Of a stretch of DNA of 64,000 nt, positions 1 to 8,693 are shown one piece after another. The position numbers were made by a program, and so were the translations under genes. Below the pieces are notes generated by a model. The model had not been told where the DNA came from. It ran no database searches and saw only the letters and a list, made by a program, of their open reading frames with translations. Source of the DNA: Dinoroseobacter sp039192165 (lineage in GTDB: Bacteria > Pseudomonadota > Alphaproteobacteria > Rhodobacterales > Rhodobacteraceae); assembly GCA_039192165.1 (NCBI GenBank), contig JBCCXD010000006.1, positions 248,001 through 312,000 on the forward strand, read 5' to 3'. Each line of letters starts with the position of its first letter. Positions within the stretch are counted from its first letter, which is position 1.

Positions 1-375
1 ATGATCGATCGCCAACGGCAGGTCCGCGGCGCGGGTTTCTCGGATCGCCTTTCCGTTGTCCCAGCATTCGCATATGGCCAGCAGCTCCAGATTGTCCTCC
101 AGCCGCTGCGCGATCTTCATCAAAATCGCCGAACGCTCGCCGACCGACATACGGCCCCAGGCGTCTTTTGCAGCATGGGCTGCATCGAGCGCGTCCTCGA
201 CGTCCGATGCATCTGAGCGCGCGACTTCACCTATAACGCCACCGGTAATCGGGCTGAGATTGTCAAAGTACCGCCCGGCGTTGGGGGCTTTGAATTGACC
301 CCCGATATAGTTTTCGTAGCGCTTGGCGAACGGCGATACGTGGGTGTCTGCGTCCATCATTGTCATGTCGTTCAT
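1..375 (-). CDS. Aldehyde dehydrogenase, N-terminal part (cut by window edge)
   Basis: This is the first 125 codons of an NAD(P)-dependent aldehyde dehydrogenase; the catalytic Cys and Glu lie beyond the window. The visible part has the typical N-terminal strand (YENYIGGQF), the stretch around SPITGGVIGEVARSDASDVE and the helix ending in NGKAIRETRAADLPLAIDH, which matches the AldA/ExaC/AcoD subgroup that oxidises acetaldehyde or related short aldehydes. The start at 375 has a strong AGGAGG ribosome site; ATG codons 3-7 codons downstream are alternatives. The gene follows an AcoR-like regulator on the same strand, the usual pairing for aldehyde- or alcohol-inducible dehydrogenases. The substrate is inferred only from subfamily likeness. 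Confidence 0.88.
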   Translation of the reverse strand, partial: MNDMTMMDADTHVSPFAKRYENYIGGQFKAPNAGRYFDNLSPITGGVIGEVARSDASDVEDALDAAHAAKDAWGRMSVGERSAILMKIAQRLEDNLELLAICECWDNGKAIRETRAADLPLAIDH

Positions 376-485
376 GACCTGTCTCCTCCTAAATCCCTCA
401 GGACCTATGTCCGAGTGGTGAGGTCATTCTAGGAAGACGCGTTTTCCGGGCTACCGGGAGCGATCGAGCGGTTCGCTGACCTGTC

Positions 486-1469
486 TCAGTGCTGAGACAC
501 CTTTCCATCCGATCCGTACAATCCCACCCGCTTCATTCGCCGATACAGGGTCGCACGCCCAATCCCAAGCGCACGCGCCGCCTGGCTCGCATTGCCATTC
601 GCGCGCAGAAGAGCGCGTTTAAGCGCAGCGTATTCAGCCCGGTCAAATCCAGTACGCGCGGCATCGCCCCCAAGAATGTCGCCGGCCGGCACGGGGGCGA
701 AGGCCTGCTCCTGCGAAAATCCGAGGGCGCGCCTGGCCCCGCGCGTCGCCCCGGTAATTACGTCATCCTGATCAATCGCCAGCAAGCCAACCTGTCCGGT
801 GGCCGAAGTCTCCGACACCGTGATGCGCGCATTTGGATAGGCGTGTCGAAATAAGGTCGTTTCGATATTGCGTGCGGCCTGCGCGACCGTTTCTGCCATC
901 AATCCGTTTAGGCAAGCCGAATGGTCGCGGCGTGCCGAAGAGATATCGAGCACACCAACCAGTTCGCCAGTCGGCCCAAAAACTGGTGCGCCGATACAGG
1001 TCATACTGATATTGCGCGCCGAGAAATGCTCTTCTTGTCTGATTGTTACAGGGCAAACCTCACCCAAACACGTGCCGATACCATTGGTTCCCTCCGCCGC
1101 TTCGCTCCAATCTGCACCCGGCGCGAGATTGCAGCTTTCGAAATCGCCAGCATCCGCGACCGACGACCGGCCGAGCAGCACGCAACCGTCCCGATCAGCA
1201 AGAAATACGGCGCAGCCCGACAGGCGTAGCACGTCAAAAAGATGGTCAACCGTCGGGCTCGCGGCGCGGATCAGCGCTTCGTTCTTTCCTTTCAGATACT
1301 GTAATTCTGAAGCGGTGATCCGGTCCGGTCGCCGTTTCCAGGACGGGTCAAGACTGTGGGTCTGAAAAGATCGGCACCAGGACGCTGTAAGACGGGACTT
1401 GGCGCCTGCAGATGGATCCGCCACGGCTGCGATCACGCGCTCCACGTGCCGCTCAAATGAAGGTGTCAT
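486..1469 (-). CDS. AcoR-like GAF/Fis-HTH transcriptional regulator without AAA+ domain
   Basis: A 327-residue cytoplasmic regulator. The N-terminal two thirds resemble the sensor part of AcoR-type activators, including a GAF domain (about residues 70-215, with the motif AAEGTNGIGTCLGE). The C-terminal end is a Fis-type helix-turn-helix (NGNASQAARALGIGRATLYR). Between them the family normally carries a sigma-54-interacting AAA+ ATPase; here there is only a linker of roughly 70 residues with no Walker A or GAFTGA motif. It therefore probably acts on sigma-70 promoters or as a repressor. The start at 1469 (MTPSFERHVE) is preferred because GGGAGGAG precedes it; a longer reading frame to 1682 would overlap the upstream gene. 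It probably controls the adjacent aldehyde dehydrogenase. Confidence 0.85.
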   Translation of the reverse strand: MTPSFERHVERVIAAVADPSAGAKSRLTASWCRSFQTHSLDPSWKRRPDRITASELQYLKGKNEALIRAASPTVDHLFDVLRLSGCAVFLADRDGCVLLGRSSVADAGDFESCNLAPGADWSEAAEGTNGIGTCLGEVCPVTIRQEEHFSARNISMTCIGAPVFGPTGELVGVLDISSARRDHSACLNGLMAETVAQAARNIETTLFRHAYPNARITVSETSATGQVGLLAIDQDDVITGATRGARRALGFSQEQAFAPVPAGDILGGDAARTGFDRAEYAALKRALLRANGNASQAARALGIGRATLYRRMKRVGLYGSDGKVSQH

Positions 1470-1494
1470 CAGCTCCTCCCACGCGATGAACAGT

Positions 1495-1818
1495 TCAACT
1501 CTGTTTTTTGCGTGGCGCCTGCGACCCTTCTGTGGTGTCAGATGCGCTGCGTGTGCTGCGATCCCGCGCTTGTGATGCATCTGAGCGCGGCGATGCACCA
1601 GGACCGATAGACGGAATTCCGGCATCCGCCAATTGCGCTTTGGTCGCGGTTTGTTGGACCGGGCCGGATGACACCGGGACAATGTTCATATCCTGAACGC
1701 CGGGTCCAAACCGTGTCATGTCTCGGCGTAGCAGGGCTTCGAGTTCGGGCTTCAGGCCGTCGCCGAACCGTGCAGCAGTATCGTGCATTGCGAGCAGCCA
1801 CTGAAAATCATTTGCCAT
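1495..1818 (-). CDS. Small hypothetical protein upstream of AcoR-like regulator
   Basis: A 107-residue protein that I do not recognise. The start (MANDFQWLLAMHDTAARFGDG) is preceded by AAAGGAAA. The N-terminal half looks helical and folded; the C-terminal half is rich in Ser, Ala, Pro and charged residues and is probably disordered. There is no signal peptide and no cysteine cluster. It ends 26 bases before the regulator start, so the two are probably co-transcribed with the aldehyde dehydrogenase. The function is unknown. Confidence 0.55.
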   Translation of the reverse strand: MANDFQWLLAMHDTAARFGDGLKPELEALLRRDMTRFGPGVQDMNIVPVSSGPVQQTATKAQLADAGIPSIGPGASPRSDASQARDRSTRSASDTTEGSQAPRKKQS

Positions 1819-2100
1819 TGTGTTTCCTTTGTTGCGTCCCGGAGGCTCGAGCTGCGTAAGAAACGTGGCTGATACAAACACACTCGTACTGAAGCAGGCG
1901 CGAAACTCAACGAAATCTTGATCAAAATACTCAGTAAAATCGTCACATGTGGTGGGATGTCTCATAGCGTGTGGAAGATGCACTCTTTCTGAGGGCTCGC
2001 GACCTCGGCACGGGCAGTCATTCGAGAGACCCCGGCAAAACAATAATTTGATTTGTCCGAGTTCCGGGCCAATTTTTCCGGCATTGGAGATTATGTCTGA
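1819..2100. other. Intergenic region between divergent genes
   Basis: This 282-base gap separates the leftward 107-residue protein gene from the rightward exported beta-propeller gene and should carry both promoters. It is more AT-rich than the flanking genes around 1910-1950. I found no convincing palindrome or RNA gene in it. Confidence 0.5.
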
Positions 2101-2868
2101 ATGATCCGAAAACTACTCTTTGTCTTCAGTTTCTTGGCGGCCGCCGATGCGCAGGCGCTCGAGTTGGTTTTGACCGATCGCTATGACTTGAACAGGCCCG
2201 CGAGCTTGGACTATGACCCGGCGTTTTGTGGGCTGTGGATCGCAAATGAGGGGCCCGAAGCAATTCTTGTGACCCTCGATGGCCTCGAGCTGCGCCGTAT
2301 TGGATCTGATCTTTTTCGGATCAAGGCGATCTCGCTTGAAGGCGATGCCCTGATCGTGGGGGATGGCGCAGGCGCGTTCCAAAGGCTGTCGAAAAATGGC
2401 GAACCACTTGGCCCTCCGTTCAGCATCCAAGGCGGATGGGCCGACACCGAAGGCATTACAATTGACGGAGACGGTAATCTGATCACCGTTGAGGACGATC
2501 CCGAGTATCTGACATGGCTCACGCCAAACGGCGATATCATAAGGCGGATCGACACAATGACCCTGGATCCGCCACTAAGCGAGGCCCAGGGCATCGCACG
2601 CGATCCTAGAACTGGACACTTGCTGATTGTTGATGACTTCGAAGGCACCAACAGCCTCTACGAGTTCGACGAGAGTGGCCGCCTGTTGGCCACGGCGCCG
2701 CTTGCGGCCTACGGCATGGATCCGGAAGGCATAGCGATCCGACCCGGGTCGAACCAGCTTTTCATCGCCTTTGACGGTGGAGCAAGCATTGCCAGTTTCG
2801 ACTACAATCCGACCCTGCCCGACGACCATGAAGCCCTGCCGCCAGGTGCGGATTGCGCGATGTTCTGA
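2101..2868 (+). CDS. Exported beta-propeller-like protein (SdiA-regulated/esterase-like family)
   Basis: A 255-residue protein with a cleavable signal peptide (MIRKLLFVFSFLAAADAQA, about residues 1-19), so probably periplasmic. The mature part has repeated beta-blade-like segments with Asp-Gly-rich turns, for example GLWIANEGPEAILVT, ADTEGITIDGDGNLITVED, EAQGIARDPRTGHLLIVDD and MDPEGIAIRPGSNQLFIAFD. This spacing of EGI...D..G.L..V units is typical of the SdiA-regulated / esterase-like-activity and NHL propeller groups. The ligand and activity cannot be told. It stands alone, convergent with acnB. Confidence 0.7.
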   Translation: MIRKLLFVFSFLAAADAQALELVLTDRYDLNRPASLDYDPAFCGLWIANEGPEAILVTLDGLELRRIGSDLFRIKAISLEGDALIVGDGAGAFQRLSKNGEPLGPPFSIQGGWADTEGITIDGDGNLITVEDDPEYLTWLTPNGDIIRRIDTMTLDPPLSEAQGIARDPRTGHLLIVDDFEGTNSLYEFDESGRLLATAPLAAYGMDPEGIAIRPGSNQLFIAFDGGASIASFDYNPTLPDDHEALPPGADCAMF

Positions 2869-2967
2869 GAAGGCCGAGGGCGAAGACCCCCGCCCCTCAT
2901 AGAAGCACCGCCTTGCAGTGGCCGACAAGCATCCTCCGCAAAGGCCGATGCCAGCGAGACTGCAGTC

Positions 2968-5760
2968 TCAGAAATGAACCGACAAGCTGTCCAGAGGTTT
3001 CTGAACAGGGGGCGCAAACTTGGTCAGATCGATGCCCTCAACGGCCACTTTGTATTCATCGAGCGTCGGAGTACGACCGAGTATTGCAGAGAGAACCACA
3101 ACCGGCGTTGATCCCAGCAAAGACTCGCCCTTTTTGGTTTCAGAATCCGCAACGACCCGCCCCTGGAAGAGCCGCGTCGACGTGGCCAGAACCGTGTCGC
3201 CTTTGGCCGCTTTTTCCTGATTGCCCATGCAGAGGTTACAGCCCGGGCGCTCCAGATAGAGAATGTTCTCATACTCGGTGCGGGCCGTGACCTTCGGTGC
3301 CGCGTCATCGAACTCAAACCCGCAGTACTTCTGCAGGATTTCCCAATCACCTTCCTCCTTTAACTCATCGATGATGTTATAGGTGGGGGCCGCAACGACC
3401 AAAGGCGCATTGAAGGATACTTCGCCGTGAGCAGTTTCGAGGTTGCGCAACATTTGAGCGACAATCTTGATGTCCCCTTTGTGAACCATGCAGGAGCCGA
3501 CAAATCCAAGATCTACTTTCTTCTCTGCCCCATAGAAAGAGATCGGCCGGATCGTGTCGTGCGTGTAGCGCTTGGAAACATCGATATTGTTGACATCCGG
3601 ATCGGCAATCATCGGTTCCACGATTTCATCCAGATCGACGACAACTTCTGCGAAGTACTTTGCAGTCTCATCGGGCGCGAGCGCTGGCTTTTCGCCCGAT
3701 TTGATTTCACCGATGCGCTTCTCGGCAATTTCTATCAGTTTCTGGAGCATGCCATTTTCATGCTCCATGCCCTTGTCAATCATGATCTGGATGCGGTGCT
3801 TGGCGAGCTCCAGCGACTTGATCAGCGTGTCGTCGTTCGAGATGCAGATCGAAGCCTTCGCCTTCATCTCCGCAGTCCAGTCGGTGAAGGTAAACGCCTG
3901 ATCGGCAAGCAACGTCCCGATATGCACCTCGATGATCCGACCCTGGAAGACATTGTCCCCATGCTGCGCCAGCATCTGCGCTTGCGTTGCGTGAACAACG
4001 TCGCGGAAGTCCATATGATCGGCCATCGAACCTTTGAAGGTCACCTTGACCGACTCCGGGATCGGCATGGACGCTTCTCCGGTTGCGAGCGCAAGCGCAA
4101 CGGTGCCTGAGTCCGCCCCAAACGCAACACCTTTTGACATCCGTGTATGGCTGTCGCCGCCGATGATGATCGCCCAGTCATCGACGGTAATGTCGTTCAG
4201 AACTTTATGAATCACATCGGTCATCGAGTGATAGATGCCTTTGGGGTCGCGGCCGGTGACCAGACCGAACTTGTTCATAAAGGCCATGAGTTTCGGCGTG
4301 TTTGCTTGCGCCTTGGCATCCCAGACCGACGCCGTGTGGCAACCAGACTGATACGCGCCGTCAACCGAAGGGGACAGCACTGTCGCCGCCATGGCCTCGA
4401 GCTCCTGAGCCGTCATCGGACCGGTTGTGTCCTGCGAACCCACAATGTTGACCCGCACGCGCACATCAGATCCCGCATGGAGCACCTTGCCCGGCGTTAC
4501 GCCGCGCGCATTGGCGTTGAAAATCTTTTCTACGGCCGTCAGCCCCTGGCCTTCATGGCTGATCTCTTTCGAAGGTGCGAAGACCATCGGCGCTTCGATA
4601 CCAAGTGTCTCTGCCGCAAATGTCTGGAGTTTCTTTCCGAAGACAATCGCGTAAGAGCCACCCGCCTTCATGAATTCCAGCTTCTGCGGCGTGAAAGACC
4701 CTGCCATGTCAACGAGCTCTTCCGAGCCGTCCTCACTATAAAGCTTCTTGTCTTTGGTATTGATCTTCAGAACTGTCCCGGTCTCAACGGAGTATTTCTG
4801 TTCGAGGATCGGGTTGCCATCGTTGTTCAGGATTGGCTTTCCGTCCTCCCCAAGTTTCTTCACCCAGTTCTTGAGATCGACACCAATGCCGCCTGTAACA
4901 CCGACGGTGGTCAAGAAAATCGGTGAAATACCATTTGTCCCTGCCACCACAGGGGCCACGTTGACGAAAGGCACGTACGGGCTCGCCTGCTTGCCGGTCC
5001 AAAGCGCCACATTGTTGACCCCGGACATCCGAGAGGAGCCGACACCCATCGTGCCTTTCTCAGCAATCAGCATAACGCGCGCTTCTGGATGCTTTAGCTT
5101 AAGCGCCTCAATTTCCTTTTGCGCATCCTCGGAAATCATGCACTTGCCGTGAAGTTCACGGTCGGCGCGGGAATGTGCTTGGTTTCCAGGGCTCAAAAGG
5201 TCCGTAGAAATATCACCTTCCGCCGCAATATATGTGACGATTTCTATCTCTTCGTCGATTTCGGGAAGCTTGGTGAAAAACTCTGCCTTGGCATAACTGT
5301 CCAGGAGGTCTGCCGCGATCGTATTTCCTGCTTCATAGGCTTCTTTGATCCGGTCGGTATCTGCCTCGTAGAGAAACACCTGTGTTTTCAGCACTGCCGC
5401 CGCGTCCTGCGCGATGGCTTCGTCACCTCCAAGTGCAAGATCAAGCAACACTTCAACCGAAGGACCACCCTTCATATGGCTCAAAAGCTCAAACGCAAAC
5501 GCCGGCGTGATTTCTTCAACCTGAGCCTCGCCCAGAATAATCGCTTTCAGAAAGTGAGCCTTTTCTGCAGCCGCGCCCGTGGTGCCAGGCAAAGTGTTGT
5601 AGATGAAAAAATGCAGGCAGTCCTCATGGTGCGGGCTTCCGCTGTCTTGAACATGAGAAATAATCTCCTTGGTCAGGTCTCGATCGTCGATAGGCTTGGG
5701 GCTGAGGCCCTGTGCTTTGCGGGTTTCGATCTCGGTCAAGTAGTCTGAATAGAGGCTCAT
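2968..5760 (-). CDS. acnB: Aconitate hydratase B / 2-methylisocitrate dehydratase
   Basis: A 930-residue AcnB-type aconitase, which interconverts citrate and isocitrate in the TCA cycle and can also dehydrate 2-methylisocitrate. The helical HEAT-like N-terminal domain is followed by the swivel and catalytic domains. The three [4Fe-4S] ligands are visible as Cys757 (in GFVGSCMVHKGD) and Cys841/Cys844 (in RPGCNLCMGNQ). Other family blocks seen are ATVLSPSVDGAYQSGCHTASV and IGGDSHTRMSKGVAFGADSG. It is about 65 residues longer than E. coli AcnB. The start at 5760 has GCGGAGGAA upstream; the open frame extends further but that part has no family likeness. It is transcribed away from an SLC13 carboxylate transporter. 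Confidence 0.97.
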   Translation of the reverse strand: MSLYSDYLTEIETRKAQGLSPKPIDDRDLTKEIISHVQDSGSPHHEDCLHFFIYNTLPGTTGAAAEKAHFLKAIILGEAQVEEITPAFAFELLSHMKGGPSVEVLLDLALGGDEAIAQDAAAVLKTQVFLYEADTDRIKEAYEAGNTIAADLLDSYAKAEFFTKLPEIDEEIEIVTYIAAEGDISTDLLSPGNQAHSRADRELHGKCMISEDAQKEIEALKLKHPEARVMLIAEKGTMGVGSSRMSGVNNVALWTGKQASPYVPFVNVAPVVAGTNGISPIFLTTVGVTGGIGVDLKNWVKKLGEDGKPILNNDGNPILEQKYSVETGTVLKINTKDKKLYSEDGSEELVDMAGSFTPQKLEFMKAGGSYAIVFGKKLQTFAAETLGIEAPMVFAPSKEISHEGQGLTAVEKIFNANARGVTPGKVLHAGSDVRVRVNIVGSQDTTGPMTAQELEAMAATVLSPSVDGAYQSGCHTASVWDAKAQANTPKLMAFMNKFGLVTGRDPKGIYHSMTDVIHKVLNDITVDDWAIIIGGDSHTRMSKGVAFGADSGTVALALATGEASMPIPESVKVTFKGSMADHMDFRDVVHATQAQMLAQHGDNVFQGRIIEVHIGTLLADQAFTFTDWTAEMKAKASICISNDDTLIKSLELAKHRIQIMIDKGMEHENGMLQKLIEIAEKRIGEIKSGEKPALAPDETAKYFAEVVVDLDEIVEPMIADPDVNNIDVSKRYTHDTIRPISFYGAEKKVDLGFVGSCMVHKGDIKIVAQMLRNLETAHGEVSFNAPLVVAAPTYNIIDELKEEGDWEILQKYCGFEFDDAAPKVTARTEYENILYLERPGCNLCMGNQEKAAKGDTVLATSTRLFQGRVVADSETKKGESLLGSTPVVVLSAILGRTPTLDEYKVAVEGIDLTKFAPPVQKPLDSLSVHF

Positions 5761-5827
5761 GGTATTCCTCCGCATCTGGCAAGGGCTGGGATATCTCGAA
5801 AACGTGTCAAACAGCTGCAAGACACTC

Positions 5828-5847
5828 TTGTATACTTTTGTATACAC
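5828..5847. promoter_or_regulatory. Tandem TTGTATAC operator-like sites upstream of acnB
   Basis: The octamer TTGTATAC occurs twice exactly 10 bp apart, each containing the GTATAC palindrome. A spacing of one helical turn would put both on the same DNA face, about 70-85 bp before the acnB start codon. GTATAC half-palindromes fit sites of GntR-family regulators of carboxylate metabolism, but no such regulator is in the window. Confidence 0.45.
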
Positions 5848-5983
5848 TCTTCGCGAAACTTCAAGCGATGCTGTTGCGACAAACTGCCCGAACCCGAAAA
5901 AAAGACGGCGCGCGCACCGAGCCCCGCTGCGTTTGATTAGCAATTGGGCTGGTGGCTTTCGGATCAAGCAGCGCAAAATGAAT

Positions 5984-5997
5984 TGGAACGTGTTCCA
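5984..5997. promoter_or_regulatory. 14-bp palindrome TGGAACGTGTTCCA
   Basis: Two perfect 6-bp arms (TGGAAC / GTTCCA) flank GT. It lies about 200 bp before the SLC13 gene and about 225 bp before acnB. It could be an operator; nothing in the window names its protein. Confidence 0.35.
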
Positions 5998-6196
5998 GGT
6001 CACTTCCAAAGCTCTCGCTCCACGCTGAGCGATCTGCTCCATCCCCAAGATATGGCGGCTCTCTTGGACTTTAGCTATACCGTACCAAAGCGGGCATGCG
6101 CTGTAACAACATGCCAAACCGAAAGATAAACCACCTGATGGTCCGGATCGCCTGCTTAGTCCTGCGCGACCGCACGAGAGTACAAAGGCCCCATAG

Positions 6197-8026
6197 ATGA
6201 CTGAAGATGCGGCTTTTGTCTTTGCATTGATCGGAATTGCAGGAGCCATGATGGCCAGCAACCGGGTGCGATATGATCTCGTTGCGATCATCGTGGTCGT
6301 CGCGCTTATCGTTTCTGGCATTTTGAGCAGCGATCAGGCGCTGGCCGGGTTCGGGAGTCCGGTCGTTATCATGGTGGCCGCATTGCTGATCGTTGGTGAA
6401 ATGCTGGACCGAACTGGTATTGCACACAGTATCGGAAATCAGATCCTTCGCTACGGTGGCAATAGCGAGACCAGACTATTGGTGTATCTCATGGTCGGTG
6501 CGGCATTGCTCGGCTGTGTGATGAGCTCAACCGCAATTGTCGCTATTTTTATCCCGATAATTCTGCGGATTGCTGCAAATACAGGTCTCTCGCAATCCCG
6601 TTTGCTGTTGCCAATGTCCTATGCAGCGCTGATCAGTGGCATGCTCACCCTCATCGCGACACCGCCTAACCTCGTGGTCAGTGATAGCCTGAGTGAAAAT
6701 GGCTATGAGCCGCTAGGATTCTTCAGCTTCTTTCCCATCGGTCTGGTCGCTCTGGTCGTTGCAATCGTCTACATGCTTGTGTTTGGTCTGCGTCTGCTCT
6801 CCGGGGGTGCAACTGAAGAGCAGGCGAATGGCAATACCGCGCAGACAGACGATCGAAACCTTCCAGCCGTTAAGCTCTTGGAGCCTTTTGGGCTGATCGA
6901 GAAATTCCACCTTTTGGAAGTCACGCAGCGCACGCAGACCAGCCTCGAGACGGTCTTCAAAGACATCAACGCACGCATCCTCGCACGCAGGCGTCCCTCG
7001 AAACCCCGAACGAAGGCCGATGCCTTTGTTCCGGAAATGGAGCTCGTGCCCGGCGACCAGTTGCTGGTTGTGGGCGATGCAGACGAGATGGAAAAACTCG
7101 CCGAACTTGCAGCTTTCCGGGTCGTTGGCCAAGTCCGGGAACGCACGTCTGACTGGGATGGTTCAATCGGGATCGCAGATATTCTTATCCATCCGGAAGC
7201 GCGCATCATCGGTGAAACGGTCCGAGATTTTGGCTTTCGCAGCCGATACGGTGTCGACGTGTTGAGCGTTTTGCGCGGCGAACACCCACTTGAAGAGCCG
7301 TTTGATACCGCGCTGCGCGCGGGAGACAGGCTGATGGTGGCCGGTCCGCTGAAGGAAATCGACAGTCTCAGCGCGCGAAACCATGATTTCGTTCTCCTTA
7401 ACATCCCGAAAGAGCGGGCGGATGCGCCACTCGAACCGGGAAAATATTTGACATCGCTCGCGATTCTGACGGGGATGGTCCTGCTCAGCATATCGGGCCT
7501 TGTGCCGGTGGTTGTGGCGGTTCTCGTTGCGGCAACTGCGGCTATTCTTTTTGGGACTATTTCCGCGGAAAGGGCCTATCGAGCTATTCACTGGAGCAGC
7601 ATTGTCCTTGTCGCCGGAATGTTGCCCCTCGCAGATGCTCTCCAAAGCACAGGGGGCGCAGATGTGGTTGTCGATGCCATGCTTTCCATCGTGGGCGACT
7701 CCGGTCCGAGTGTGATGATGGCGACGCTCTTTCTTGTAACCGCAGCGCTTGGATTGGTTTTGTCCAATACAGCCTCAGCTGTGTTGGTTGCGCCAATTGC
7801 GATTACCGCGGCAGAAACTCTGGGCTACTCCCCCTATCCCTTCGCTATCTGCGTTCTAATCTCAGCGTCCGCCGCTTTCTCTACGCCTGTGTCCACGCCC
7901 GTGGTTACACTCGTAGTTGCACCGGGTGGCTACAGGTTTGCAGACTTTCTGAAAATCGGACTGCCCCTCACGTTCTTAATCGGGGTAGTTACCGTGCTGA
8001 TCACACCGCTGATCTTTCCACTATAG
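6197..8026 (+). CDS. SLC13/DASS-family anion transporter with two RCK_C (TrkA-C) domains
   Basis: A 609-residue inner-membrane permease. The N-terminal half (about residues 1-205) and C-terminal part (about 410-609) hold the transmembrane segments, with two-fold related motifs: MLTLIATPPNLVVSD in the first half and AAFSTPVSTPVVTLVVAPGG near the end. Between them lie two cytoplasmic RCK_C-type domains (about 225-310 and 315-395, with LEVTQRTQTSLET and DILIHPEARIIGETVRDF). This architecture is common for bacterial SLC13 proteins moving sulfate or di/tricarboxylates with Na+. Its position beside acnB suggests citrate or another tricarboxylate, which is an inference. Confidence 0.88.
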   Translation: MTEDAAFVFALIGIAGAMMASNRVRYDLVAIIVVVALIVSGILSSDQALAGFGSPVVIMVAALLIVGEMLDRTGIAHSIGNQILRYGGNSETRLLVYLMVGAALLGCVMSSTAIVAIFIPIILRIAANTGLSQSRLLLPMSYAALISGMLTLIATPPNLVVSDSLSENGYEPLGFFSFFPIGLVALVVAIVYMLVFGLRLLSGGATEEQANGNTAQTDDRNLPAVKLLEPFGLIEKFHLLEVTQRTQTSLETVFKDINARILARRRPSKPRTKADAFVPEMELVPGDQLLVVGDADEMEKLAELAAFRVVGQVRERTSDWDGSIGIADILIHPEARIIGETVRDFGFRSRYGVDVLSVLRGEHPLEEPFDTALRAGDRLMVAGPLKEIDSLSARNHDFVLLNIPKERADAPLEPGKYLTSLAILTGMVLLSISGLVPVVVAVLVAATAAILFGTISAERAYRAIHWSSIVLVAGMLPLADALQSTGGADVVVDAMLSIVGDSGPSVMMATLFLVTAALGLVLSNTASAVLVAPIAITAAETLGYSPYPFAICVLISASAAFSTPVSTPVVTLVVAPGGYRFADFLKIGLPLTFLIGVVTVLITPLIFPL

Positions 8027-8163
8027 GGGACCTCCAAGCCAACCACCGGGACAGTGGCTAAAAGCCGTAGTGCAGATCAGCAAACGCTTGGTCGTTCTAT
8101 TCTGCGCCGCCGCATGCACAGCATTGCTGGGCACCTGGAGCGCTCGGCTGGATCGGAATACGA

Positions 8164-8637
8164 TCAAACAAAAAGCAGCAGAGCGGCGGACAACGCCGCG
8201 GCGCCGCTCCGCACAGAGTTCCAGAATGTCCAGCGTGGAAGATAGGTTTCAAACCAGTATGAGCGGGTCTCTTTTGAATTGAGCTCCATACCGGCGAATG
8301 CCTCGTTCATCGGGACATTGAACACGATCGTGACGCCAAAGCAGCCAACAAGGTAGACCAACGCGGCAAGCAGGACCAAGGCGCCTTCTTGTCCCTCTAG
8401 TGCGACCCAGGCGTATCCCGCCAGAAAGACAGAAACTCCGGACATTCCCAGAAAGAGCGCCATAAATATCCAGCGAAAGACCTCTCGGTTGATGATCTGC
8501 ATAGCTTCTGCCCCGCCGTTGCCCTCCGTAGAGGCCAGCGACCGCATGATGAAATCAGAAAAAGCAAGGAATACACCGGCCACAAGCGCGTAGGCAAGAA
8601 CCGAGAACTGCACAAGAAGGAAGAGAAGGTTAGACAT
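8164..8637 (-). CDS. DUF1772-family membrane protein
   Basis: A 157-residue integral membrane protein with about four transmembrane helices. The first helix (LFLLVQFSVLAYALVAGVFLAFSDF), the FNVPMNEAF segment and the YWFETYLPRWTFWNSVRS stretch before the last helix match the DUF1772 (anthrone oxygenase-like) family. The biochemical role of bacterial members is mostly unknown. The start at 8637 follows AAAGGAC. It is the last gene of a leftward group after the NmrA-like gene, separated from it by a GC-rich hairpin. Confidence 0.8.
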   Translation of the reverse strand: MSNLLFLLVQFSVLAYALVAGVFLAFSDFIMRSLASTEGNGGAEAMQIINREVFRWIFMALFLGMSGVSVFLAGYAWVALEGQEGALVLLAALVYLVGCFGVTIVFNVPMNEAFAGMELNSKETRSYWFETYLPRWTFWNSVRSGAAALSAALLLFV

Positions 8638-8663
8638 CTGATAAGTCCTTTGGCGAAAGTTGC

Positions 8664-8686
8664 GGCGGGCGCCGAGGCGGCCCGCC
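8664..8686 (-). terminator. GC-rich hairpin between NmrA and DUF1772 genes
   Basis: Perfect 7-bp arms GGCGGGC/GCCCGCC enclose a 9-base loop. On the minus strand no T run follows, so it is more likely a partial attenuator or RNA-stability element than a full terminator. Confidence 0.35.
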
Positions 8687-8693
8687 TTTGGGG

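Larger units (their letters stand above)
5761..6196. promoter_or_regulatory. Divergent acnB / SLC13 intergenic region
   Basis: This 436-base region carries the promoters of acnB (leftward) and the SLC13 transporter (rightward). It holds a tandem GTATAC repeat at 5828-5847 and a 14-bp palindrome (TGGAACGTGTTCCA) at 5984-5997, listed separately. I see no RNA gene or convincing small ORF. Confidence 0.6.

Noticed and set aside
2875..2903. Possible bidirectional terminator between convergent genes (GAGGGCG / CGCCCCTC)
   Set aside because: The arms are imperfect and there is no T run on either strand.
3427..4926. Two long plus-strand frames inside acnB
   Set aside because: Both lie opposite conserved aconitase sequence and have no start signals or domain likeness.
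8054..8282. Short plus-strand frames, one with a hydrophobic start (MQISKRLVVLFCAAACTALLG)
   Set aside because: They run into the opposite strand of the DUF1772 gene, and the rest of the product is basic and low in complexity. The signal-like start alone is not enough.
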